From positions 62,001 to 126,000 of the forward strand of contig LDXJ01000055.1 of assembly GCA_001029295.1 (NCBI GenBank): a stretch of DNA of 64,000 bases, written 5' to 3'. The DNA comes from Peptococcaceae bacterium CEB3. GTDB taxonomy: Bacteria; Bacillota; Desulfitobacteriia; Desulfitobacteriales; Desulfitobacteriaceae. Below the pieces are notes generated by a model that saw only the letters and a program-made list of their open reading frames with translations, ran no database searches and was not told the DNA's origin. The translations under genes were made by a program, and so were the position numbers. Shown in pieces: positions 1 through 8,421 of the stretch (position 1 is its first letter; every line of letters begins with the position of its first letter).

Positions 1-2
1 GT

Positions 3-794
3 GCCCTTCAATGCCGGTGCGGGTGTGCCGTTTCCTATACAGGGGCAGGGGTTTGCCAGCACGTGGTTGCCGTTTTGAAGGCAGCGCAGGCCGAGTTTTC
101 GAGTTCTCGGCCCGGACGGCCCGGGACTCCGGCTGCCGTCAAGGAGTTCCTCTCCTTTTTTGAAAATCTTCGTCCCGGAAATTCGAAGGAAGAGATCAAT
201 TTCGCCGTGGAATTGTCACTCAGCCTAATCCCCGGCGTTTCCGCCCATGTGTCGTTTAAAGTGGGCCGGGAACGGCTCTATGTAGTTAAGGATATCCCTG
301 CTTTTCTGCGTGCTGTCGCAGAGGAAAGGCCAATGTTTTTTGGCAAGGAATTCACTTTTGAGCCTCTGCAGCAGGCTTTTAAGAAGGACGATCGTCCCGT
401 CGTCGATCTGTTAGGGCAAATATATGCCCTGCATCAGGAATGGACCGGGGAGTATACTTATCTTTCCACAGTCATTGGCAAAAGGTATATGGTTCTAAAA
501 GGGGTGTCCCTGAAAAGGATGCTGGACACACTTGGGGACAAAGTCTTTACTCTCAGTGTGGACCGGAAGCTGGGACATGAGGTGCGCCTGCGTAAAGAAA
601 CGCTCCCTTTGAAATTTTCCCTGCAGACCCGGGATCAGGATATGTATGGAGTTGTCTTTGGCTGCCGGGGAGGTGCCGCTGCCATTGACGAGGGATGGGA
701 GGTTATTTCCTTTACGGGCAGGAGATTTTCCGGGTTACCGACCCGCGCCAGCAAAAGGTTTTACCGGCCAGTTGCTGAAAGCCTTGGGCTATAG
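3..794 (+). CDS. SWIM zinc finger / SNF2 helicase, N-terminal part (5' partial, frame broken)
   Basis: This is the front part of a bacterial SNF2-family helicase whose start lies before the window. The first codons read CRCGCAVSYTGAGVCQH, a SWIM zinc finger (CxC...CxH), followed by about 200 residues typical of the N-terminal region of SWIM/SNF2 proteins. The frame stops at 794, but similarity to the next reading frame (from 646) shows that both belong to one protein. Between about 650 and 780 the best continuation moves through all three frames: VELSLAAGEVPLPLTRDG in frame 1, GGYFLYGQEIFRVTDPRQQK in frame 2, then QLLKALG in frame 1 again. Either several indels have broken the gene or this stretch has sequence errors. 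Confidence 0.75.
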   Translation, partial: ALQCRCGCAVSYTGAGVCQHVVAVLKAAQAEFSSSRPGRPGTPAAVKEFLSFFENLRPGNSKEEINFAVELSLSLIPGVSAHVSFKVGRERLYVVKDIPAFLRAVAEERPMFFGKEFTFEPLQQAFKKDDRPVVDLLGQIYALHQEWTGEYTYLSTVIGKRYMVLKGVSLKRMLDTLGDKVFTLSVDRKLGHEVRLRKETLPLKFSLQTRDQDMYGVVFGCRGGAAAIDEGWEVISFTGRRFSGLPTRASKRFYRPVAESLGL

Positions 795-3051
795 GAAAAG
801 GTCCGCTCTGTTGCTTCCGCGGGAGAAGAAAGAATTCTTCGTCTCAGAAGTGCTTCCCGCTTTGGCAAAAGCGGGGGATGTCTCGATTGATCCGGAGTTG
901 GCGGCGAAATTCTGCCGGGAGGACTTGCGGACCGAGGTGTATTTTGAGCGGGGTGCCGGCAGAGGAGTTGGGGCCCGGGTCGAATTTCATTACGGGCTAA
1001 CAGTGATCAATCCTTTTGCGGTCCGGGGCCAGGCTCCCAAGGAAAGCACCGGGGAGGAGCTCATTCTCGTCCGCGCCGCGGAGCGGGAAGAGCAAGTCCT
1101 GGGGATTCTGGAACAGGCGGATTTCAGTGTCTCTCAAGGCAGGATTCACCTCGAAGACGACGAGAAGGTTTTCACCTTGGCGACCGTGTATCTGCCGCAG
1201 CTGCAGAAAGTGGCGGAAATCTACTATTCGGATGATTTTCGCTTCAGACTGCGTAGCTCCGTGTCTTTCTCGGGACGCGTGCGTCTGAATGAATCACTCG
1301 ACCTGCTGGAGGTTTCTTTTCAGTATGGAGATATCGATGAAAGTGAATTGGTCGATATTTTTCAGGCTTTGCGACGCAAGAAGAAATATTTTCGGCTCCG
1401 TGACGGTTCCTTTCTGCCGCTTAATCAGCCGGAATTGGAAGATGTCGCCGAACTCTTGGACGAATTGAAACTGCCGGTCGAGGATCTGCGGCGGAAAGCT
1501 ATTCGTCTCCCAAAGTACAGGGCCCTCTATATAGACAATTTTCTGCGCTGTTCGGGACTTCAAGGGGTCGCGCGCAATGGGGCGTTTAAGCAGCTGGTGC
1601 AGAGTATCCTCGAACCTCAGGACAGCGAATTCGTAGTCCCCGCTCACCTGGAAAGAGTGATGCGGGATTATCAAAAGACAGGTTTCAAATGGCTGAAAAC
1701 CTTGGCTTCCTATGGGCTGGGAGGAATTTTAGCGGACGACATGGGGTTAGGCAAGACCCTGCAGGTTCTGTCTTTTCTCCTGTCGGAGAGGGAGAGCATC
1801 GGTAAGCCGGCTTTGGTTGTCGTTCCTACTTCGCTTGTTTACAATTGGCTGGAGGAAGCGAAGAAATTTGTCCCCACTTTGAAAGTCCTGGTCATTGAAG
1901 GTGCACCGTCGGAACGACAGGCCCAATTGCAGGATATCGGCGACTGGGATCTGATCGTGACTTCCTACCCTGTTCTGCGCCGGGACATTGAATATTATGA
2001 CAACCTCGAGTTCTCCTATTGCTTTCTTGATGAAGCTCAGCACATTAAGAATCCGCAGACGGTTAACGCCAAATCGGTGCGCCGGATTCAGGCGGGGGGA
2101 TATTTTGCCCTGACGGGTACCCCCATTGAAAATTCCCTTTCGGAACTTTGGTCTGTGTTTAACTTTATCCTGCCCGGATACCTTTATTCGCACGCGGAAT
2201 TCACTAAGAAGTTTGATGTCTCCCCCGCACAAGAGGAAGGGGCAGGCCCGCTGCGGGAATTGAGCCGGCAGGTGGCCCCATTTATTCTTCGCCGTTTGAA
2301 GAAAAATGTTCTGGTGGAATTACCGGACAAAATTGAGACGCGTCTGGTCGTCCAGATGACGGAGGACCAAAAGAAAATCTACCTGGCTTTTCTCCTGGAG
2401 GCCAAGCAGAGTATTGTCCGCGATATTGCGTCCTCCGGCTTTGAGAGCAGCCGGCTTAAAATCCTGGCGGCTTTGACCCGGCTGCGCCAAATCTGCTGTC
2501 ACCCGGGTCTGTTCCTGGAAGATTATTCGGGAGAAAGCGGGAAGATGCTTCTCTTTCAGGAAATCCTGGCGGGAGCCTTGGGCAGCGGGCACCGCTTGCT
2601 GGTCTTTTCCCAGTTCACCTCGATGCTGGATATCATTCAACGGCATCTGCTCGCCGAGGGGATCGGACATTTCTATTTGCAAGGCTCCACCAAGGCTTCC
2701 GACCGCTCCCCCATGGTTAAATCGTTTAACGCGGGGGAAGGGGAGGTGTTTCTCATCTCCCTAAAGGCAGGCGGAACCGGGCTCAACTTAACCGGCGCCG
2801 ACATGGTGATCCACTTCGATCCCTGGTGGAACCCCGCAGTCGAAGACCAAGCGACGGACCGGGCTTATCGCATTGGGCAGGAAAAGGCGGTTCAGGTCCT
2901 GAAGCTGGTGACCCAAGGCACGATTGAGGAAAAGGTCTGCACTTTGCAGGAAAAGAAGAAAGAGTTAATCGAACAAGTGATTCAACCGGGTGAAACTTTC
3001 GTTTCTAAGCTGACGGAAGCGGAATTGCGGGGACTCTTTGAGATATCCTGA
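646..3051 (+). CDS. SNF2-family DEAD/DEAH-like helicase, ATPase core
   Basis: This is the C-terminal 2/3 of a bacterial SNF2 (HepA-like, COG0553) ATP-dependent DNA translocase. All helicase motifs are intact: ADDMGLGKT (motif I), DEAQHIKN (II), LTGTPIENSLSELWS (III), VFSQFTSMLD (IV), SLKAGGTGLNLT (V) and QATDRAYRIGQ (VI). The bacterial SNF2-associated domain precedes motif I. The ATG at 646 is only the first start in this frame. The natural protein probably begins upstream of the window with the SWIM finger, and the join is disturbed at about 650-780. Members of this family are usually about 1050-1100 aa. The precise DNA task in bacteria is poorly defined. Confidence 0.85.
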   Translation: MELSLAAGEVPLPLTRDGRLFPLRAGDFPGYRPAPAKGFTGQLLKALGYRKRSALLLPREKKEFFVSEVLPALAKAGDVSIDPELAAKFCREDLRTEVYFERGAGRGVGARVEFHYGLTVINPFAVRGQAPKESTGEELILVRAAEREEQVLGILEQADFSVSQGRIHLEDDEKVFTLATVYLPQLQKVAEIYYSDDFRFRLRSSVSFSGRVRLNESLDLLEVSFQYGDIDESELVDIFQALRRKKKYFRLRDGSFLPLNQPELEDVAELLDELKLPVEDLRRKAIRLPKYRALYIDNFLRCSGLQGVARNGAFKQLVQSILEPQDSEFVVPAHLERVMRDYQKTGFKWLKTLASYGLGGILADDMGLGKTLQVLSFLLSERESIGKPALVVVPTSLVYNWLEEAKKFVPTLKVLVIEGAPSERQAQLQDIGDWDLIVTSYPVLRRDIEYYDNLEFSYCFLDEAQHIKNPQTVNAKSVRRIQAGGYFALTGTPIENSLSELWSVFNFILPGYLYSHAEFTKKFDVSPAQEEGAGPLRELSRQVAPFILRRLKKNVLVELPDKIETRLVVQMTEDQKKIYLAFLLEAKQSIVRDIASSGFESSRLKILAALTRLRQICCHPGLFLEDYSGESGKMLLFQEILAGALGSGHRLLVFSQFTSMLDIIQRHLLAEGIGHFYLQGSTKASDRSPMVKSFNAGEGEVFLISLKAGGTGLNLTGADMVIHFDPWWNPAVEDQATDRAYRIGQEKAVQVLKLVTQGTIEEKVCTLQEKKKELIEQVIQPGETFVSKLTEAELRGLFEIS

Positions 3052-3073
3052 GGGACTCTTCGAGATATCATGG
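3030..3073 (+). repeat. 22-bp tandem duplication across the SNF2 stop codon
   Basis: Positions 3030-3051 (the last codons and TGA of the helicase gene) are followed immediately by a second copy at 3052-3073 with three mismatches. The rest of the gap to 3177 shows no gene or clear signal. Confidence 0.7.
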
Positions 3074-3177
3074 GGAACTGCTGGAGAAGTCCTGAGGGAA
3101 AAACTGCTGATTCTTCGCGTTTTCGCAGCGGCGAAGTCCCAAGGGAGGTTGCGGCGGTCTGCGGGATCATCGCTAAT

Positions 3178-3702
3178 TCAGGCCTGATAGCTCTCATAAA
3201 ACACGAGTTCCTCAAGGGGTTTGCGGTCACGCTCATGTCGGTCGGGGGAGGCCTGTTCGCCTGCGGCATATCCGGCTAATAGGATGGCGATCGGTTCGAC
3301 GCTCGCGGGCAGGCGGAACTCTGCGGCGATCACATCCGGCTTAAAGTAACCGACCCAAACCGTACCTAAACCGAGATCCGCAGCTTCCAACATCATGTGA
3401 GTCGTGACGATGGAGGCATCGATCTCAACTGTGGTCTGGCCGTCAAAGGGCCTTTTCCAGGCGACTTGGCGTTCGGAGCAAACGACAATGGCCAGGGGTG
3501 CGTCATAAATATTGGCGGCCTTGCGCAACTTGGCCAGACCTTCGTCTTCTTCCACCACAAGCAGCCGTTGGGGCTGCATGTTGGCGGCGGTAGGTGCGAT
3601 CCTGCCGGCTTCCAAAATCTTGAGCAGTTTCTCCCTTTCCACCTTCCGGGGCAGGTACTTTCGGACGGAACAGCGCGTTTTGGCGAGTTGCAGAAAATCC
3701 AT
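3178..3702 (-). CDS. Nitroreductase-family FMN oxidoreductase
   Basis: This 174-aa protein belongs to the nitroreductase family of FMN flavoproteins that reduce nitro or quinone-type compounds with NAD(P)H. Family features seen are RCSVRKYLPRKVE near the N terminus (FMN phosphate binding), GRIAPTAANMQPQ, the DASIVTTHMMLEAADLGLGTVWVG helix-strand and the small size of single-domain members. The start at 3702 is set by AAAGGAG nine bases upstream. It lies in the same direction as the FAD dehydrogenase and MFS genes, 120 bases beyond the former. The natural substrate cannot be told. Confidence 0.85.
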   Translation of the reverse strand: MDFLQLAKTRCSVRKYLPRKVEREKLLKILEAGRIAPTAANMQPQRLLVVEEDEGLAKLRKAANIYDAPLAIVVCSERQVAWKRPFDGQTTVEIDASIVTTHMMLEAADLGLGTVWVGYFKPDVIAAEFRLPASVEPIAILLAGYAAGEQASPDRHERDRKPLEELVFYESYQA

Positions 3703-3822
3703 GACTATCGACTCCTTTCTGTGTGAGGAATGCTTGATACGCGCGGGCCAACGGCTGACGGATGTTCCGCTGACCAGAGCCTAACCTGGCGTCGGAACCT
3801 GGGGTTGGCTCGCTGACCCGCT

Positions 3823-5253
3823 CTAGGTGTGTGAGCGGATGATTTCCCTGGCGATGGCGACCCCGCAGGCACTGGCCTGAGCCAGGCCGCGCGTGATGCC
3901 GGCCCCGTCTCCTCCCGCGTAGAGCCCAGCGATCTCGCTTTCGAACGAGTTTGTCAGTTTGGGTCGCGAAGAGTAGAATTTAGCCTCCACACCGTAGAGA
4001 AGGGTATGTTCGGAGGCGATCCCGGGTGTCACTTTGTCCAAAGCCTCGATCATTTCTATAATACTTTTCATTGTGGAATAAGGCAAGACCAGACTCAAGT
4101 TGCCGGGAACCGCTTCTTTCAGGGTGGGCTCGATGAAGCCTTCAGCGATCCGTTTTTCGGTGGAGCGCCGGCCTTTGAGAATGTCGCCATAGCGCTGGAG
4201 CAGGACGCTGCCGTTGGAGAGGTCATTGGCTAGGCGGGAAATGAATTTGGCATATTCCGTCGGCTTATTAAAGGGATAAGAGAAATGATGCGAAACGAGC
4301 AAGGCAAAGTTAGTGTTCGTGCTGCCCAGGTTTTTGTCTTTGTAAGCATGGCCGTTGGCTAACATGACCCCGCTGTGGTTCTCAATCACCACGTGGCCGG
4401 ACGGGTTACTGCAGAAACTGCGCACGGTCGTGCCCACGGATGTGCGGTAGATAAACTTGCCTTCGTAGAGGTTCTCGTTGATCTCTTCCATGATGGTATC
4501 CAGGGTTTCGACTCGTACCCCGACATCCACCTGATTGCTGGTCATTTCCAAACCGTATTTTTGCAGAGCGGCTGCCAGCCATTCTGAGCCGTCTCGGCCG
4601 GGCACGGCGACGACATAAGGCGCATAGTAAGAGTCTCCCCCAGCGGTTAAAACCCCTTTGATCCGGAGTGTCCCCGCTTCGTCGGCGACCAGAAGTTCGG
4701 TCACTGCCGTTTCAAAAATCATGTTCATTTTGGGTGTGAGAAATTCGTAAATATCTTTTTGAATCTCCAGGTTCTGCTCGGTGCCAAGATGTCTTACTTG
4801 GGCCCGCAGGAGTTTGAGCCCGGCGGCCAACCCCCGGCGCTCTATTTCTTTCACCGCCTGGGTAGTGGGGTCGGTCAAAGGTGCCCTGGCCCCATGTTTC
4901 AGGTTAATGTCATCGACATATTTGATAAGGCTGAGGACCTCGGACGGAGACCTGTACTCGGTCAACCAGCCGCCAAACTCCGTCGTGATGTTGAATTTGC
5001 CGTCCGAATAAGCGCCGGCTCCCCCAAATCCATTCGTGATAGAACAGGCGGGCGAACAACCGGCCGCTTCCTTTAGTTTGTTGGGCGGGGGGCATTTGGC
5101 AAGGGCCTTTTTCAGGATAGGACAATTCCTGTGATAGATGTCACGTCCTTTTTCGATCAGCAGAATAGATAACTGAGGGGCTTTTTGGCTGAGTTCGTAG
5201 CAGGTAAAGATCCCCGCGGGTCCGGCTCCCACCACGATAACGTCATAGTCCAT
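3823..5253 (-). CDS. FAD-dependent dehydrogenase (COG2509 type)
   Basis: This 476-aa flavoprotein begins MDYDVIVVGAGPAGIFTCYE, a Rossmann dinucleotide-binding motif (GxGxxG), and carries the CSITNGFGGAGAYSDGKFN segment typical of COG2509 NAD(FAD)-utilizing dehydrogenases. The C-terminal GLYAGGDGAGITRGLAQASA is the second FAD-contact motif. The frame is open to 5337, but the start at 5253 is preferred because AGAAGGAT lies about ten bases upstream and the Rossmann fold should be N-terminal. Its metabolic role is unknown. Confidence 0.85.
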   Translation of the reverse strand: MDYDVIVVGAGPAGIFTCYELSQKAPQLSILLIEKGRDIYHRNCPILKKALAKCPPPNKLKEAAGCSPACSITNGFGGAGAYSDGKFNITTEFGGWLTEYRSPSEVLSLIKYVDDINLKHGARAPLTDPTTQAVKEIERRGLAAGLKLLRAQVRHLGTEQNLEIQKDIYEFLTPKMNMIFETAVTELLVADEAGTLRIKGVLTAGGDSYYAPYVVAVPGRDGSEWLAAALQKYGLEMTSNQVDVGVRVETLDTIMEEINENLYEGKFIYRTSVGTTVRSFCSNPSGHVVIENHSGVMLANGHAYKDKNLGSTNTNFALLVSHHFSYPFNKPTEYAKFISRLANDLSNGSVLLQRYGDILKGRRSTEKRIAEGFIEPTLKEAVPGNLSLVLPYSTMKSIIEMIEALDKVTPGIASEHTLLYGVEAKFYSSRPKLTNSFESEIAGLYAGGDGAGITRGLAQASACGVAIAREIIRSHT

Positions 5254-5374
5254 AAAATAATATCCTTCTTTCCGCCGAGAGTCATACTTCGATATCTTGA
5301 CAAAGAAGGTGCCGCCGCACCTCAAATGGATTGCCAAAACGGACTGTGGGCCTCAAGAGCGCGCGTCAGGTGTT

Positions 5375-6634
5375 TCAGGAGTCCTGGGAACGGAGGGGTT
5401 CAAGGGCAGGCGCGGGGTGCTTGGGCAGGAGGCCGAGAGCCCAGACTGCCAGGCTGAGGAGAACCATAGTGCTTCCGGCCGTGCTCACTCCGGTCCACCG
5501 CCAAGCGCTCCAAGCGAAGGATCCCAGCCATGACCCAAGGGCGCCGCCCAGGAAGTAAGTGACCATATAAACCGTATTGAGCCGGTTTTTCGCGTCCGGG
5601 CGCAAACGGTAGATCCGGGCCTGGTTGGAGATCTGGGTGGATTGCACTCCCAGGTCGAGGAGAATCACGCCCAGAATTAACCCCCAAATCTCTTTGCCCG
5701 CCACGGTAAAAAGGGCAAAAGCAAGGAGGGTGATCAAGACGGCGATCCCGGCTACCCGGCGGGCGCTGTCGCTTTCCGGCCGAGCCTGTGGACGGCGACG
5801 GGATGTCCTCGGCTTTCTGTCGGCAAGACGGCCGGCCAAGGGGGCGGCGGCCGCTCCGGCGACACCCGCCAGACCGAAGAGCCCGGCGCCTTGGGCTCCG
5901 AGATGATAGGGGGGCTGCCTGAGAAAGAAGACCAAGGTCGTCCAAAACGCGCTGAAAGCACCGAAAAGAAGGCCTCCCATAACAGAGGCTTCACGCAATT
6001 CGGGTTCGGCCAAGAACAACTTCCGTAAAGAGCGAAAGAGTTGAGGGTAACTCAGTGTGGCGGCAGGTTTAGACTCTGGCAGTCCCAGGCGCAGAAGCAG
6101 AGCCAGGCCGCACATCAGGCCGGCGGCGATGACATACATGGCTCGCCAACCGAAATGCTGGCCGATCAAGCCGCTGACCGTTCGAGCTAAGAGAATGCCG
6201 AAGAGAAGACCGCTCATTACCGTTCCCACTACTTTGCCCTGTTCGTCGGGAGCGGCCAGCTGGACCGCCAAGGGGACGATGAGCTGCGGCACCACCGTCG
6301 TGGCACCGAGGAGGAAGCTCATAAGGCTGAGCAAGGTGAGGTTTTCCGCGGCCGCAACCCCGAGCAGGGCTAAGGCAACGGCAAAGAGCAGCGCGACAAT
6401 GAGGAAACGTCTCTCCTTCATATCCCCCAGGGGGACAAAGAGAAAAAGCCCTAAGGCATAGCCCATTTGAGTGAGCATGGGAATTCCGCCGCTCGCGCGG
6501 GCGGAGACGTGCAACGTGAGTGCCATGTCTGCTAAGAGGGGCTGGCTGTAATAGAGATTGGCCACCGAGAGGGCGCAGGCGATAGCCATGAGCCACAATA
6601 AGCGTCGGGAGAGGGGTTCCTGGTTGGTTCTCAT
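5375..6634 (-). CDS. MFS transporter
   Basis: This 419-aa major facilitator has about 12 hydrophobic segments. NLYYSQPLLADMA in helix 1 and the MFS loop 2-3 motif (FVPLGDMKERR) place it with the sugar/drug-exporter-like MFS subgroup whose members start SVANLYYSQPLL. The central loop (about residues 270-295) is arginine-rich. GGAG lies eight bases before the ATG at 6634. The gene ends about 120 bases before the FAD dehydrogenase start, so the two could be cotranscribed. The transported compound is unknown. Confidence 0.85.
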   Translation of the reverse strand: MRTNQEPLSRRLLWLMAIACALSVANLYYSQPLLADMALTLHVSARASGGIPMLTQMGYALGLFLFVPLGDMKERRFLIVALLFAVALALLGVAAAENLTLLSLMSFLLGATTVVPQLIVPLAVQLAAPDEQGKVVGTVMSGLLFGILLARTVSGLIGQHFGWRAMYVIAAGLMCGLALLLRLGLPESKPAATLSYPQLFRSLRKLFLAEPELREASVMGGLLFGAFSAFWTTLVFFLRQPPYHLGAQGAGLFGLAGVAGAAAAPLAGRLADRKPRTSRRRPQARPESDSARRVAGIAVLITLLAFALFTVAGKEIWGLILGVILLDLGVQSTQISNQARIYRLRPDAKNRLNTVYMVTYFLGGALGSWLGSFAWSAWRWTGVSTAGSTMVLLSLAVWALGLLPKHPAPALEPLRSQDS

Positions 6635-6770
6635 GTCAAAACTCCAATGTCGTTAAATTTACGCTTCATTATATCACAATCTCGGCCGTTTTTCCCGGAG
6701 CTTACCCATGGTCCCCATGGCCGTACAGGTCGGAGGCCGGGAAGTTGGGCAAAGCAATTTCATTTGGGGT

Positions 6771-6799
6771 TTGACAACTGTATCCTCTTGGGGTATGAT
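6771..6799 (+). promoter_or_regulatory. Sigma-A promoter of tRNA-Gln
   Basis: TTGACA (6771-6776), a 17-base spacer and TATGAT (6794-6799) form a near-consensus housekeeping promoter 15 bases before the tRNA. Confidence 0.85.
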
Positions 6800-6813
6800 A
6801 ATTAAGTTAGTAA

Positions 6814-6889
6814 TGGGGTGTCGCCAAGCGGTAAGGCACCAGACTCTGACTCTGGCATTTCGTTGGTTCGAATCCAGCCACCCCAGCCA
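6814..6889 (+). tRNA. tRNA-Gln (anticodon CTG)
   Basis: A full cloverleaf can be drawn. The acceptor TGGGGTG pairs with CACCCCA, the anticodon stem is CCAGA/TCTGG with loop CTCTGAC (anticodon CTG at 6846-6848), the T arm contains GGTTCGAATCC, and the 3' CCA is encoded. A T-rich run follows from 6890 and probably ends transcription. It decodes CAG glutamine codons. Confidence 0.95.
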
Positions 6890-7023
6890 AATTTTATTTT
6901 TGTTTTTTTGGGTCCCGTGAGGGCGCGCTCGTAGGGCCGTTTTGACAGGGGTCTGCATCGGAAAATTAAGGGTCTACATGAGATAGTCAGAGGTTTGCAT
7001 GAGGTTGCAGGAACCGGAAATGG

Positions 7024-7056
7024 GAAGCCCCTTTACTTTGCCAGTAAAGGGGCTTC
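7024..7056 (+). terminator. 13-bp perfect hairpin
   Basis: GAAGCCCCTTTAC (7024-7036) and GTAAAGGGGCTTC (7044-7056) form a perfect stem with a 7-base loop. No U-tract follows on either strand, so this could be a terminator of unusual form or another RNA structure. The surrounding 6900-7090 interval holds no gene. Confidence 0.4.
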
Positions 7057-7094
7057 ATAAGTGTTGCGCTGTCCATCAAATCTTAAGACTTTGC

Positions 7095-7125
7095 TTGCAT
7101 TCCTTTAAGAACAGGTGGTTATAAT
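7095..7125 (+). promoter_or_regulatory. Probable sigma-A promoter
   Basis: A perfect TATAAT (7120-7125) has TTGCAT (7095-7100) 19 bases upstream. It is placed correctly for the secreted protein whose ATG is at 7169. The -10 lies inside the longest possible reading frame, which argues for the later start. Confidence 0.5.
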
Positions 7126-7168
7126 GCTAGCGTGGCCACAAAAAAATCTTAAAGGGGGAATTGCTGGC

Positions 7169-7963
7169 ATGAAGTTGCCGAGATTTGCACTGGTCGGTGT
7201 TCTCGCGCTGGCGGCAACCGTTGCAGTGACTGGAGCAGCCGCCGCTTCCACAGGTGGGACGAATTTGCCCGGGCAAAACGCGGCCTTGGTGACTCCGCCC
7301 GTCGTTCACGCGCAACCCCAGCAGAGCCAACACTTTAAGCCGGATTGTCCCTTCGTTCTGGGGGCCGTCGCGGGTATTCTCGGGGTACAGCCTCAAGAAC
7401 TGAGGACGGAGTTGCAGGGTGGCAAGAGCTTGAAAGACGTGGCTGCCGCCAAGGGTATGGATTCGGCAACGTTGGCCGGGAAATTACAGGCTGCCTGGTC
7501 CGAGAAGATAGACTCCGCGGTCAAGAACGGCCGGCTTGAACCGCAAAAAGCGGCTGCCGTCAAGGCCAAGCTGTCCGCTAGGGTTGAGTCTTTCATCTCC
7601 AAATCGTGGAAGTGCGAAGGACGGAAGTCTTCTGAAGCTCAAAGAACTCCGTTTTCCGCGGCGAAGCACGCCGGGATGTTCCAAGGAATGCGCGATCAAG
7701 TGCAAAGCCTTCTCGGGCTGGATTCCGCCCAGCTAAAGGCGGCTCTAAAGAGTGGGAAGTCTTTGGCCCAGCTTGCCCGGGAAAAAGGGATAGCGGTGGA
7801 AACCCTGGAAAGCAAGATCCAGGAGACGCTGGCCGCTAACCTAGACCAAGCGGTCAAAGACGGAAAACTGGCGTCTGAAGAAGCCGCCCAGGTGAAAGCG
7901 GATTTACCGCAGTGGGTGAAAATGATGGTGACAAGGGAGCACAACGGGAGAAGCCACTCCTGA
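7169..7963 (+). CDS. Secreted protein with two helical repeats, family not recognised
   Basis: This 264-aa protein has a clear signal peptide (MKLPRFALVGVLALAAT..., probable cleavage after AAA near residue 28). The mature part contains two copies of a domain of about 70 residues. The first runs LGVQPQELRTELQGGKSLKDVA...KNGRL, the second LGLDSAQLKAALKSGKSLAQLA...KDGKL. Each has the form of a short helix pair followed by a basic helix and a turn. The start at 7169 follows AAAGGGGGAA at proper spacing. It probably acts outside the membrane; no catalytic motif is visible and no function can be assigned. Confidence 0.75.
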   Translation: MKLPRFALVGVLALAATVAVTGAAAASTGGTNLPGQNAALVTPPVVHAQPQQSQHFKPDCPFVLGAVAGILGVQPQELRTELQGGKSLKDVAAAKGMDSATLAGKLQAAWSEKIDSAVKNGRLEPQKAAAVKAKLSARVESFISKSWKCEGRKSSEAQRTPFSAAKHAGMFQGMRDQVQSLLGLDSAQLKAALKSGKSLAQLAREKGIAVETLESKIQETLAANLDQAVKDGKLASEEAAQVKADLPQWVKMMVTREHNGRSHS

Positions 7964-8002
7964 AAGTGCGTCCTGAAGCGGCTTAACCGGGTATAGCCCA
8001 TG

Positions 8003-8070
8003 GGGGTGCCAGCAGGCCTCGGAGGCCGGTGGCACTCCGCTTCTCCCTAAGTGCGGACGGCCGGAGAAGC
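8003..8070 (+). other. Two adjoining hairpins after the secreted-protein gene
   Basis: GGGGTGCC-AGC-AGGCC (from 8003) pairs with GGCC-GGT-GGCACTCC (to 8038), and directly after it GCTTCTCC (8039-8046) pairs with GGAGAAGC (8063-8070). There is no U-tract. The whole 7964-8421 interval lacks a credible gene. It holds these stems, a promoter at 8243-8251 and a small hairpin at 8332-8355. Confidence 0.5.
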
Positions 8071-8242
8071 CGGAGAATATTTGGGATTTCGTTAAAGTCA
8101 ATCGGGGCCTCGTCACTGTTGGTGAGCCTGCACTGCAGAGCCGCTCATTGACCCAAGAGTGCTGGAAAGGGTAAAGACAGCCACAGGACTTTGACGTTTC
8201 CCTGGGAGAACGTAAGGAAAAGGTTAAGATGGATTGCGGATG

Positions 8243-8251
8243 TGCTATAAT
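8243..8251 (+). promoter_or_regulatory. Extended -10 promoter for gtrA-like gene
   Basis: TGCTATAAT is an extended -10 element. The -35 region is poor. It would give a leader of about 165 bases before the gene at 8422. Confidence 0.4.
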
Positions 8252-8331
8252 AAGAGAATCCACATAAGATATTCACCGTTTACTGATCATGTATTAAAAA
8301 GTTCCGGTTAAAATTAAGGTTTAAGGGAACC

Positions 8332-8355
8332 ACTCGCACTTGTAGAAGTGGGAGT
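8332..8355 (+). other. 10-bp hairpin in gtrA leader
   Basis: ACTCGCACTT (8332-8341) and AAGTGGGAGT (8346-8355) pair with one G-G mismatch around a GTAG loop. It resembles the terminal hairpins of IS200/IS605 elements but has no transposase beside it. It could also be a leader RNA structure. Confidence 0.4.
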
Positions 8356-8421
8356 CTCACGATTGGATGAAGACAGACATTTGGATGAAGACAGACGAGA
8401 TCTTCAGAAAGGATATCGGCG

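Noticed and set aside
1016-2682. Several open frames of 90-160 codons opposite or out of frame with the SNF2 gene
   Set aside because: They lie inside conserved helicase motifs of the real gene and show no domain or ribosome site; they are composition shadows in GC-rich DNA.
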